DNA from: WVWW01 sp041568335
Lineage (GTDB): Bacteria; Acidobacteriota; Polarisedimenticolia; Polarisedimenticolales; Polarisedimenticolaceae
DNA length: 21,882 bases
Direction of reading: 5' to 3'
Assembly: GCA_041568335.1 (NCBI GenBank)
Contig: JBFFZZ010000019.1
Coordinates: 1-21,882 of the forward strand
The notes under the pieces were generated by a model, which was given only the letters and a program-made list of their open reading frames with translations, made no database searches and was not told the DNA's origin. The position numbers and the translations under genes are program-made. Below are positions 9,083 through 16,111 of this stretch, piece by piece; within the stretch, counting starts at the first letter, position 1, and every line of letters starts with the position of its first letter.

Positions 9083-11329
9083 ATGCGAGCCGGCGATCAG
9101 CTCCAGCACTACCGGCTGATCGAGAAGATCGGCGAGGGCGGCATGGGCGTGGTGTGGAAGGCCGAGGACACCCGGCTGCACCGCAGCGTCGCCTTGAAGC
9201 TCGTCCCCGAGCCGAAGGAGACCGACGGCGGCACGGTCGACCGCCATCTTCGGGAGGCCCGCGCGGCGTCGGCGCTCAACCACCCGAACATCTGTTCGAT
9301 CCACGACATCGGCGAATGGGAGGGGCGGCGCTTCATCGTGATGGAGCTGCTCGAGGGCGTTCCGCTGCACGAGAAGATCGGAGGTCGCGCGCTCGAGGTC
9401 GACACAGCCGTCGAGCTGGCGGTCCAGATCGCCGACGCACTCTCCGCGGCTCACGCCAAGAACATCATCCATCGCGACATCAAGCCGGCCAACGTCGTCG
9501 TCGGCGAAACCGGGGCCGGCCCGCACGCGAAGATCCTCGATTTCGGTCTGGCCAAGCTCGGTGGCGGACCGCTCGAGGCGGACGGGCCCGATGCGGAGAC
9601 CCGCACGGCGCTCGACCGGACACAACCGGGCCACGTGATGGGGACGGTCTCTTACATGTCGCCCGAACAAGCGCTGGGTAAGCCGCTCGACCACCGCAGC
9701 GATATCTTCTCCCTCGGCGTCGTGCTGTACGAGATGCTGACCGGGCGGCGGGCGTTCGCCGGCAACACGTCGGCGGCCGTATTCGATGCGATCCTCAATC
9801 GCGCGCCGGTCGCCCCGGTCGAGCTCAACCCCGGTGTCCCCGCCGGGCTCGAACGCATCGTCAACCGCGCGCTGGAGAAAGAACCCGCGTTGCGTTACCA
9901 GAGCGCCGCGGATCTGGCGTCGGACCTGCGGCGGATCGGGCGGGATACCTCGACGACGCCCCGGTCCACCGCGGCCGGGAAACGGCGTCGACCTTCGCGC
10001 CGTTGGGCGCTCGGCGTGCTCATCGGGCTCGTGCTCGTTGTTTCCGCAATCTGGCAAACCACCAACCATGAGTCGCCGGAGGAAACGGGCGGCTCGGACA
10101 CCGCGTCCGCGGTGTCGGGGCTGAGCGTTGCCGTGCTGCCGCTCGTGAACGCGAGCGGCGACCCGGCGCAACGTTACTTCAGCGACGGATTGACCGACGA
10201 CATCGTGAACGAGCTTTCGCGCTACGGCGAGCTCGCCGTGATGCCGTGCAGGACCGATGCTTGCTCCGCGGAGGAAGCCGACGCGAAGGCGATCGGACAG
10301 GCACTCGGCGTTCGCTACGTGCTTCAGGGCAGCGTGCAAGCCGCGGGCGGGCGCATTCGCGTCAACGTCCGTCTTTCCGACGGCACGGATGGTCGCCGCG
10401 TCTGGGGTAACGATTACACCAGCGAACGGACGGCCCGCGACCTGTTCGACTTGCAGGACGAGCTGACGCAACAGGTGGTCCAGGAGGTCGCCGGTTCGTA
10501 CGGCATCATCGCGCGTACCGAGCTGTCCCGCACCAGACGCAAAGCGCCACAGCATCTCGCCAGCCACGAGTGCGTCTTCCGCGTTTACCAGTACTTGCAA
10601 CTGCACCTGGCCGAATACCACCTCGCCGCGCGGGAGTGCCTGGAAAACGTCGTGGAGGTCGAGCCGGATTACGTCGATGGACTGGCCTGGCTCGCTTATC
10701 TCTACAACGAAGAGTTCCACCATCGCTGGAACGAGCCGGAGAACGGCGAGTACGACTCCCGAAAACGCGCGCTGGAAGTCGCCGAACGCGCCGTTCGTCT
10801 CGATGACGGCAATCACCTCGCCCACGCCTACCTCGGGCTCGCCGCGCTCTTCAACGGCGACCGCGAGCGCGGGATCGCGGAGATGCGCCGCGCCCACGAG
10901 CTTCACCCGAACCATGCGGGAACGCTCGGCCTGCTCGCCAACTACCTGGCCTATTCGGGTGAGTTCGAGGATGCGGTGGCGTTGTGCAAGAAGGCCCTGG
11001 AGCTGTCGCCCAACCCTCCGGAGTACGTCGACATGGCACTGTTTCTCGACCACTACTTCCACGGGCGCTACGAACAGGCGCTGGTGCACTCCAAGGGCGG
11101 CGTCGTGGCGATCGACGATGACTTTCGCGAACCGCTGTTCCTGGCCGCCACGCTCGGTCAGCTCGGACGCCTTGACGAAGCCACGACGGCTCTCGAGGAG
11201 ATGCTGGCGTTGTGGGGCGGGCCGCCGAGCGAGATCCGGGCCGAGCTCCGGGAGCGCCACGCGATCGCCCCGCAGATCGCCGATTCCCTGATCGAAGGCC
11301 TGGCGAAAGCGGGGCTCGAGGGGCTGTAG
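9083..11329 (+). CDS. Membrane-anchored Ser/Thr kinase with TolB-like domain and TPR region
   Basis: This 748-residue protein has a cytoplasmic kinase domain at residues 10-280: glycine loop GEGGMG (17-22), K39 in VALKLV, HRDIKPAN with D132, K134 and N137, DFG at 153-155, and an activation segment ending in GTVSYMSPEQA. All active residues are present. A basic linker (about 285-307) leads to one membrane helix (308-325). Beyond it is a TolB-like (adenylate-cyclase/CadC-associated) domain, about 345-475, with VAVLPLVN, YFSDGLTDDIV and LGVRYVLQGSV. The rest (about 490-748) is built of TPR-like helix pairs. The topology suggests that the TolB-TPR part is periplasmic and senses or binds a partner. 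The ATG at 9083 follows a G-rich ribosome site (AGGGGGG). The gene is divergent from the fadI operon, so a link to fatty acid use is possible but unproven. Confidence 0.92.
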   Translation: MRAGDQLQHYRLIEKIGEGGMGVVWKAEDTRLHRSVALKLVPEPKETDGGTVDRHLREARAASALNHPNICSIHDIGEWEGRRFIVMELLEGVPLHEKIGGRALEVDTAVELAVQIADALSAAHAKNIIHRDIKPANVVVGETGAGPHAKILDFGLAKLGGGPLEADGPDAETRTALDRTQPGHVMGTVSYMSPEQALGKPLDHRSDIFSLGVVLYEMLTGRRAFAGNTSAAVFDAILNRAPVAPVELNPGVPAGLERIVNRALEKEPALRYQSAADLASDLRRIGRDTSTTPRSTAAGKRRRPSRRWALGVLIGLVLVVSAIWQTTNHESPEETGGSDTASAVSGLSVAVLPLVNASGDPAQRYFSDGLTDDIVNELSRYGELAVMPCRTDACSAEEADAKAIGQALGVRYVLQGSVQAAGGRIRVNVRLSDGTDGRRVWGNDYTSERTARDLFDLQDELTQQVVQEVAGSYGIIARTELSRTRRKAPQHLASHECVFRVYQYLQLHLAEYHLAARECLENVVEVEPDYVDGLAWLAYLYNEEFHHRWNEPENGEYDSRKRALEVAERAVRLDDGNHLAHAYLGLAALFNGDRERGIAEMRRAHELHPNHAGTLGLLANYLAYSGEFEDAVALCKKALELSPNPPEYVDMALFLDHYFHGRYEQALVHSKGGVVAIDDDFREPLFLAATLGQLGRLDEATTALEEMLALWGGPPSEIRAELRERHAIAPQIADSLIEGLAKAGLEGL

Positions 11330-11400
11330 CGGGCTTCCATTCGCGGCCCAAAACTGACAAGCTACGCGGCGGACGTGAGGGGAAACCCCCGGGAGGGCGC

Positions 11401-12936
11401 ATGTCTGAAGGGAAGAAGAACGGGTTGAGCGCGCGGATGCTCGGCACCGTCGAGCGGGTCGGCAACAAGCTGCCGGACCCGGCGGTGCTGTTCATCGGTC
11501 TGCTGTTCGCCGTGTGGGGCCTTTCCTGGGCGCTCTCCTTTGTCTCGTGGACCGCCGTCGACCCGCGCACGAGCGCACCGATCGTCGTCGAGAACCTCTT
11601 GTCGGGACGCGCGTTCACCGAGTTCCTCTCCGTCATGGTCACGAACTTCGCCCATTTCCACCCGATCGGCGTCGTGCTCGTGGCGATGCTCGGCATCGGT
11701 GTCGCCGAGCACACCGGGTTCATCAACACCGCGATCCGTTCGTTGCTCAGCGTCACCGCCAAGTGGCTCCTGTCTCCGATGGTCGTGCTGGTCGGTATCG
11801 TCAGCCACTCGGCCGTCGACGCGGGCTACGTGCTCGTCATCCCGCTGGGCGGTGTCATCTTCTACGCCGCCGGCCGGCACCCACTGGCGGGCATCGCCGC
11901 CGCGTTCGCCGGCGTTTCCGGGGGTTTCTCGGCCAACTTCGTCCCCTCGTCGCTCGATCCCCTGTTGCAGGGGCTGTCGCAGGCGGGCGCGCAGATCATC
12001 GACCCCGAGATCACGCTCAACCCGCTCAACAACTACTTCTTCACGACGGCCTCGTCGGTGCTGATCATCGGTCTCGGTTGGTGGCTCACCGATCGTGTCG
12101 TCGAGCCGCGCCTCAAGGGTACCGAGATCGACGGGGACAAGGACGAGCTGCCCGAGATCCACGATGTCCAACCCGCCGAGCGCAAGGGGCTGATCTGGGC
12201 GATGCTCGCGATGGTCGTCGGCCTGGTGCTGCTGTTCGCCACCGCGCTGCCCGAGGGCTCGGCCTGGCGCGACGAGTCGGGTGCGTTGACGAGCTTCACC
12301 GCGCCGATGATGCGCTCCATCGTGTCGCTGATCTTCCTGCTGTTCCTCGTACCGGGTCTCGTGTTCGGCATCGTCGCGGGCACGCTCAAGAGCTCCAAGG
12401 ACATGATCGACGGCATGTCGCACGCGATGAAGACGATGGCCTACTACATCGTGATCATGTTCTTCATCGCCCAGTTCGTTTACGCCTTCAACGTGTCGAA
12501 CCTGGGCGTGCTGCTCGCGGTCCAGGGAGCCACCGCGCTCAAGGCGCTGGGGTTGCCCGCGGCGTTCACGATCGTCGGCATCGTCCTGCTCACCGCGTTC
12601 GTCAACATCTTCGTCGGCTCGGCGAGCGGTAAGTGGGGGCTGCTGGCGCCGATCTTCGTGCCGATGCTGATGACGCTGGGCATCTCGCCCGACCTGACCC
12701 AGGCGGCCTACCGCGTCGGTGACTCGAGCACCAACATCATCACGCCGTTGATGCCCTACTTCCCGCTGGTGGTGGTCTACTGCCAGCGCTACGTCAAGGG
12801 CACGGGGATCGGGACGGTGACGGCGATGATGCTGCCGTACTCGATCACCTTCCTGATAAGCTGGACGATCTTCCTGCTGCTGTACTACGCGGCCGGGTTC
12901 CCGCTCGGAATCCAGTCGAGCTACACGTATCCGTAA
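11401..12936 (+). CDS. AbgT-family transporter
   Basis: This 511-residue membrane protein is full length for the family (about 510). It belongs with AbgT (p-aminobenzoyl-glutamate uptake) and the MtrF/YdaH exporters, which use ion gradients. Signature stretches are FAGVSGGFSANFVPSSLDPL (residues 169-188) and YRVGDSSTNIITPLMPY (437-453). By alignment from memory, residues reported as important in MtrF are kept: D186, S409, W412, R438, D441 and P449. About nine membrane spans plus two re-entrant hairpins are expected; hydrophobic blocks are visible throughout. The ATG at 11401 follows GGGAGGGC; the open frame reaches back to 11212 but overlaps the kinase gene. The STAS gene starts 12 bases after its stop. 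The substrate is unknown: dipeptide-like N-acyl glutamate import and drug export are both known in the family. Confidence 0.93.
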   Translation: MSEGKKNGLSARMLGTVERVGNKLPDPAVLFIGLLFAVWGLSWALSFVSWTAVDPRTSAPIVVENLLSGRAFTEFLSVMVTNFAHFHPIGVVLVAMLGIGVAEHTGFINTAIRSLLSVTAKWLLSPMVVLVGIVSHSAVDAGYVLVIPLGGVIFYAAGRHPLAGIAAAFAGVSGGFSANFVPSSLDPLLQGLSQAGAQIIDPEITLNPLNNYFFTTASSVLIIGLGWWLTDRVVEPRLKGTEIDGDKDELPEIHDVQPAERKGLIWAMLAMVVGLVLLFATALPEGSAWRDESGALTSFTAPMMRSIVSLIFLLFLVPGLVFGIVAGTLKSSKDMIDGMSHAMKTMAYYIVIMFFIAQFVYAFNVSNLGVLLAVQGATALKALGLPAAFTIVGIVLLTAFVNIFVGSASGKWGLLAPIFVPMLMTLGISPDLTQAAYRVGDSSTNIITPLMPYFPLVVVYCQRYVKGTGIGTVTAMMLPYSITFLISWTIFLLLYYAAGFPLGIQSSYTYP

Positions 12937-12948
12937 TCGGGCGAGGCG

Positions 12949-13299
12949 ATGAAGCAACTGGAGGCGCGGTCCGAAACGCACGAAAGCGGCGCCCTGGTCT
13001 ACACCTTGACCGGCGACCTGTTCGGTTCGACCGAGGGCTACGCCTTTCAGGACGAGGTGCGCGGCAAGGTCGCCGACGGTGGGCCGGGGATCGTCGTCGA
13101 CGTCAGCGGGATCAAGCGCATGGACAGCTCCGGCGTCGGCATCCTGCTCACGATCATGTGGTCGGCGTCGAACGCCGGCACGCGGTTGATCGTCGCCGCG
13201 CTTCCGGAGAGGATCGAGAAGATCCTGAGCGTGGCCGTGGCGCTCGAGCACATCGACCACGCACCGACCGTGGACGAGGCTTTGGCCCGATTGGCCTAA
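12949..13299 (+). CDS. STAS-domain protein (anti-sigma factor antagonist type)
   Basis: This 116-residue single-domain protein has the SpoIIAA-like STAS fold. The pattern IVVDVSGIKRMDSSGVGIL (residues 48-65) carries the D59-S60-S61-G62 motif, in which SpoIIAA is phosphorylated on a serine by its kinase. No other domain is attached. The ATG at 12949 is 12 bases after the transporter stop, with GGCGAGG close upstream, so the two genes are probably one transcript. STAS domains either switch anti-sigma factors or, in SulP carriers, regulate the transporter itself. No partner anti-sigma kinase or phosphatase is in this window. Its stop shares CTAA with the stop of the convergent hydrolase gene. 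Confidence 0.9.
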   Translation: MKQLEARSETHESGALVYTLTGDLFGSTEGYAFQDEVRGKVADGGPGIVVDVSGIKRMDSSGVGILLTIMWSASNAGTRLIVAALPERIEKILSVAVALEHIDHAPTVDEALARLA

Positions 13300-14537
13300 C
13301 GCCCGCTCCGCTCCGCCATCCGCAACGCCGCGCGGAGCAGGACGTTTGCGCCGTTGACGCAGTCCTGCCACTCCGCGTGCTCGCGCGGCGAGTGGCTGCC
13401 TCCCGTCGACGGGATGAAGATCATGCCCGCCGGGCAGATCCGGGCGAGGGTCATCGTGTCGTGGCCCGCCCCGGACGACAACGTGACCTGCGACAGGTCA
13501 AGCGAATCGCAGGCGTCCGCGAACGCGATCCGGCACGCCTCGGCACAGGGGCTCGGTGCGATGCCGCCGAGATCCCGGGTAGCCGACACGACGTCGCGCT
13601 CCTTCGCCGTGGCGGCGGCCAGCTCGACCAGCCGGGTTGCCAGTTCCGCGATGCGCGTATCGCTGGGCGCGCGAAACTCCATCCCCAGCTCGGCGCGACC
13701 CGGCACGATGTTGTAGGCGCCGGGTCGAAGCTCGGCGCGACCGAAGTTGACCACGCCGTCGCTGAACTCGTCCCTCACGAGGTCGGTCGCCGCCGTCATG
13801 AACGCCGCCGCGACGAGCCCCGCGTCCGCACGCGCGTCGATCGGGGTGGTCCCGGCGTGGTCCTCGCGGCCGGTGAAGATCAGATCGATCGTCCTCATGC
13901 CGACGACGGAGTCGACGATGCCGATGTCGATCCCACGGTCGACCAGGCGCGGCCCCTGTTCGATGTGCAGCTCGAGAAAGCCGACCAGCGAGCCGGGATC
14001 GCGTGCCGCGCCCAGGATCGAGCCCTCCGTGATACCGGCACGCCGCATGCCCCGTTCGAGTCGTTCGCGACCGCCCCTCGGATGGGCCAGGGCCTCGACG
14101 GTCAGCTCGCCGGTCAGCGCCCGGCTGCCGAGCAACCCGACCAGCGTGCCCTCCTCGTCGGTGAAGTCGATCGCCTCGAGATGGACGGGCAGCTCGACAC
14201 CGGCGTCGCGCACGGCGCGTAGCGTCTCGTAGGCCGCCAGCACGCCGAGCGCGCCGTCGAAGCGGCCCCCGAGCGGCACCGAGTCGAGGTGCGAGCCCAG
14301 CAGCAGGGTCGGCGCTCGGGGATCGGCGCATCGCAGCACGGCGCTGTGGTTGGCCGCGCCATCGACCTGGATCTCCAACCCGTCCCGGTCGACGAGCCGG
14401 CGGAACCAGTCGCGCGCGTCGAGGTGCGCCGGGCTCAGCGCCGGCCGGTGCACGCCCCCGTCGCCGGTCCCCCCGATCTCGGCCAGGGCGTCGAAATTAC
14501 GCCGGAAGCGTGACTCATCGATCCGTGACACGCGCAT
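13296..14537 (-). CDS. M20-family zinc amidohydrolase (allantoate / N-carbamoyl-L-amino acid hydrolase type)
   Basis: This 413-residue enzyme has the usual length of the hydantoinase/carbamoylase family (AllC, HyuC, ureidoglycolate and beta-ureidopropionase relatives). It should hydrolyse an N-carbamoyl or ureido group. Metal-site residues are visible: H83 in GSHLDSVP, D94 in GGRFDGALGV, the E128-E129 pair in DFTDEEGT, H191 in LELHIEQGP, and H382 in GGSHSPREH. The lid or dimerisation domain lies at about 205-320 (GREDHAGTTP is its typical start). The ATG at 14537 has no clear ribosome site; GTG at 14531 is an alternative. The gene is divergent from the barrel gene and overlaps the STAS stop. 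The family cannot be resolved further by eye; the true substrate may be allantoate, N-carbamoyl amino acids or a related amide. Confidence 0.88.
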   Translation of the reverse strand: MRVSRIDESRFRRNFDALAEIGGTGDGGVHRPALSPAHLDARDWFRRLVDRDGLEIQVDGAANHSAVLRCADPRAPTLLLGSHLDSVPLGGRFDGALGVLAAYETLRAVRDAGVELPVHLEAIDFTDEEGTLVGLLGSRALTGELTVEALAHPRGGRERLERGMRRAGITEGSILGAARDPGSLVGFLELHIEQGPRLVDRGIDIGIVDSVVGMRTIDLIFTGREDHAGTTPIDARADAGLVAAAFMTAATDLVRDEFSDGVVNFGRAELRPGAYNIVPGRAELGMEFRAPSDTRIAELATRLVELAAATAKERDVVSATRDLGGIAPSPCAEACRIAFADACDSLDLSQVTLSSGAGHDTMTLARICPAGMIFIPSTGGSHSPREHAEWQDCVNGANVLLRAALRMAERSGR

Positions 14538-14584
14538 GGCGCCGGCAAAAATAGCACCGACCGGCCCGCGGCAAATCGGATCTG

Positions 14585-14615
14585 CCGGTCCGAGGAATCG
14601 GAAGGCCGGGTCCGA
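14585..14615 (+). repeat. Tandem direct repeat upstream of the sigma-54 promoter
   Basis: CCGGTCCGA (14585-14593) and CCGGGTCCGA (14606-14615) recur with starts 21 bases apart, two helical turns. They lie roughly 90-118 bases before the predicted transcription start, where enhancer-binding activators of sigma-54 usually sit. They may be activator sites; GC-rich chance similarity is possible. Confidence 0.35.
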
Positions 14616-14676
14616 AGCGGTCGCGGCGAAGCTCGGCGATCGAGGTCTGGCCCGCGATCCGTCCCGGAAGCGCTCT

Positions 14677-14692
14677 TGGCATGCCGCTTGCT
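14677..14692 (+). promoter_or_regulatory. Sigma-54 (RpoN) -24/-12 promoter
   Basis: The site TGGCATGCCGCTTGCT matches the RpoN consensus TGGCACG-N4-TTGCW at every position except one (C to T). The invariant GG (14678-14679) and GC (14690-14691) are separated by exactly 10 bases. The start of transcription should be near 14702-14704, giving a leader of about 93 bases to the barrel gene at 14796. It is the only such site I found in the non-coding parts of the window. Confidence 0.8.
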
Positions 14693-14754
14693 GATATTCG
14701 TCCTAATTCGGAAAACGCACGGACCGATCGTCGGCCCGGGCGTTGACCGGTTTT

Positions 14755-14774
14755 GCGGCGGGTTTATCCGCCGC
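14755..14774 (+). promoter_or_regulatory. Leader hairpin ahead of the barrel gene
   Basis: GCGGCGG (14755-14761) pairs perfectly with CCGCCGC (14768-14774) around the 6-base loop GTTTAT. It ends 9 bases before the AGAGG ribosome site (14784-14788). It may stabilise the mRNA or insulate the ribosome site; there is no U-tract, so it is not a terminator. Confidence 0.5.
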
Positions 14775-14795
14775 GGGTCTGAAAGAGGCTGAGTC

Positions 14796-15350
14796 ATGCA
14801 AGCACGTAACGACATCACGCGATGGTCCATCGCCCTGCTGGCCGCCGGCCTGATCGCGTTGCCGGTTGCCGCCACCGAGAAACCCGGCGTCGAGCTGGGC
14901 TTCGACGTGGGGCACGTCAACTTCGATTCGGAAGTTTCCGACGACGATGCAACCGCGTTCGGCCTGCGTGGTGGGTATCACTTCAACAAGTGGTTCCTGC
15001 TGGAGGGTCAACTCGGTACGGCATCCGGCCACGACTTCAGCGGCGACAGCAAGCTGAACACCATGTTCGTCAACAGCGTGTTCAACTTCAAGGTGCACCC
15101 GAGGGTGCGCCCGTACTTGCTGGCGGGTGTCGGCCGCGCCAATCTCGAGTTCACCGGATTCGGGCTCAAGGTCGACGATACCGACACGGCCTATCAGATG
15201 GCCGCCGGTAGTCGCTTCCTGTTCTCGGACACCGGTCGGATGAGCGCCCGCGTCGAGGTGTCCCGTATGCGCGAGGGCACCTTCAGCGAAACCTCGAATC
15301 ACACCAACGTGACGACGGGTCTCAGCTGGCGCCTGGGCCGCAAGTCGTAA
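14796..15350 (+). CDS. Outer-membrane beta-barrel protein (OmpA/OmpW-like porin domain)
   Basis: This 184-residue protein has a signal peptide (1-26: basic start, hydrophobic core WSIALLAAGLIALPVAA, cleavage after VAA). A mature part of about 158 residues follows, the size of an 8-stranded barrel. Alternating patterns are visible, for example VELGFDVGHVNF, FGLRGGYHFN, WFLLEGQLG, VRPYLLAGVGRANLEF and TTGLSWRLG. This is the general form of the outer-membrane beta-barrel domain family, in which YLLAGVG in the middle is common. The C-terminus does not end on the usual aromatic residue but has a short RLGRKS tail. The ATG at 14796 has AGAGG 7 bases upstream. The gene is monocistronic, with a sigma-54 promoter before it and an intrinsic terminator after it. 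Its precise role is unknown; adhesion, stress and small-solute roles are all possible. Confidence 0.85.
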   Translation: MQARNDITRWSIALLAAGLIALPVAATEKPGVELGFDVGHVNFDSEVSDDDATAFGLRGGYHFNKWFLLEGQLGTASGHDFSGDSKLNTMFVNSVFNFKVHPRVRPYLLAGVGRANLEFTGFGLKVDDTDTAYQMAAGSRFLFSDTGRMSARVEVSRMREGTFSETSNHTNVTTGLSWRLGRKS

Positions 15351-15371
15351 CGTCCGGGATCGAATAATCGT

Positions 15372-15403
15372 GGCCCCCTCCCCCGGGAGGGGGCCTTTTT
15401 TTT
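15372..15403 (+). terminator. Strong intrinsic terminator after the barrel gene
   Basis: GGCCCCCTCCC (15372-15382) pairs perfectly with GGGAGGGGGCC (15385-15395), followed at once by eight T residues (15396-15403). It starts 22 bases after the barrel stop codon and ends that one-gene transcript. Confidence 0.95.
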
Positions 15404-15460
15404 GCCGGCCTGGACACCCGGGACGCACGGGCGCCGCTCGACAGGGACAGCCCGTCGGGC

Positions 15461-15475
15461 AGAACGTTCTAGAAT
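15461..15475 (+). promoter_or_regulatory. Palindromic AT-richer element with a -10-like TAGAAT
   Basis: AGAACGTTCT (15461-15470) is a perfect 10-base palindrome, followed by AGAAT so that TAGAAT (15470-15475) resembles a -10 box. It ends 12 bases before the ATG of the six-helix protein. No good -35 is visible. It may be an operator or promoter for that gene. Confidence 0.3.
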
Positions 15476-15487
15476 GTCCTCCAACGC

Positions 15488-16069
15488 ATGGAAACGTTCC
15501 GCCAAAGCGTCTTTCTCCTCGCGGCGCAGATCATCGTCGCCGCGGCGCTCACCGGCAGCTACACGATGGCCTGGGTGCGCCCGCGCGGCACGCGTCGCGA
15601 GCGCGCCACCTGGTTCCGCGCCGCGCGCGCGATGCTGCGCCTGACCCCGGCCGCGGTCGCGTTGTTTCTCGCCGGCGCCGCGTGGGTCCTGTGGTCCGAT
15701 CAGGCGCTACCCGATTTCGGTCTTGTCTGGTGGGTCGGTGCGACGATCCCGCTGACCGTCGGCATGCGCTGGATGCTGCGCGCCGGCGGGCTGCAGGCGC
15801 GGGCGCGCACCGTCCCCTGCCGGTTGCTCGCGCGTCAGGCCGGGTTCTTCTCCGCCACGGGCGCGTTGCTCGGCCTCGGCGCCCTGTTCACCGTGCCGGC
15901 GATCGAACCGGCCGCCTGGTTCCGGCCGGTCATCGCGATCCTCTTGCTGCTCGTCGGCGGTTCCAGCCTGCTCGGCGGGCTGTCCGGCAAGCCTCGCCCC
16001 GCCGGCGCGATCGGCACGCTCCTGTGGCTTTCCGGTTGGGTCGTCGTGATCGATGTGACGCTGCCATGA
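15488..16069 (+). CDS. Six-helix integral membrane protein of unknown function
   Basis: I do not recognise a family for this 193-residue protein. Six hydrophobic segments are visible: about 8-28, 52-69, 76-95, 117-138, 143-163 and 170-190. The loop after the first helix is strongly basic and arginine-rich (VRPRGTRRERATWFRAARAM), as is the one around residues 100-112. By the positive-inside rule these loops face the cytoplasm. No catalytic motif, signal peptidase site or metal site stands out. The ATG at 15488 lacks a clear ribosome site, and a -10-like TAGAAT sits only 12 bases upstream, so a very short leader is possible. It converges on the propeller gene, with 42 bases between the two stops. 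Confidence 0.75.
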   Translation: METFRQSVFLLAAQIIVAAALTGSYTMAWVRPRGTRRERATWFRAARAMLRLTPAAVALFLAGAAWVLWSDQALPDFGLVWWVGATIPLTVGMRWMLRAGGLQARARTVPCRLLARQAGFFSATGALLGLGALFTVPAIEPAAWFRPVIAILLLLVGGSSLLGGLSGKPRPAGAIGTLLWLSGWVVVIDVTLP

Positions 16070-16111
16070 GGCGAGTCGGCTCGGTCGACGGCGCGCGGTG
16101 TACCTCCGTGG

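Noticed and set aside
8999..11260. A 753-codon open frame on the minus strand
   Set aside because: It is antisense to the TolB/TPR kinase, which has all kinase motifs; no recognisable domain is seen in the antisense frame.
11354..11359. CTGACA as a -35 box before the transporter gene
   Set aside because: No -10-like sequence lies 15-19 bases downstream, and the 71-base gap may simply be part of a kinase-transporter transcript.
11379..11389. GGGG-AAA-CCCC hairpin before the transporter gene
   Set aside because: Only four pairs with a 3-base loop in G/C runs; too weak to call a regulatory structure.
11212..11400. Upstream extension of the transporter frame
   Set aside because: It overlaps the 3' end of the kinase gene, and the ATG at 11401 has GGGAGGG upstream and gives the normal family length.
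11362..13371. A 669-codon open frame on the minus strand
   Set aside because: It is antisense to the AbgT transporter and STAS genes. Its His/Asp/Gln/Arg-rich translation is the mirror of hydrophobic codons.
15461..15475. Resemblance to the eukaryotic heat-shock element (nGAAnnTTCnnGAAn)
   Set aside because: The match is perfect in form, but bacteria lack HSF; treated only as a palindrome/-10 candidate.
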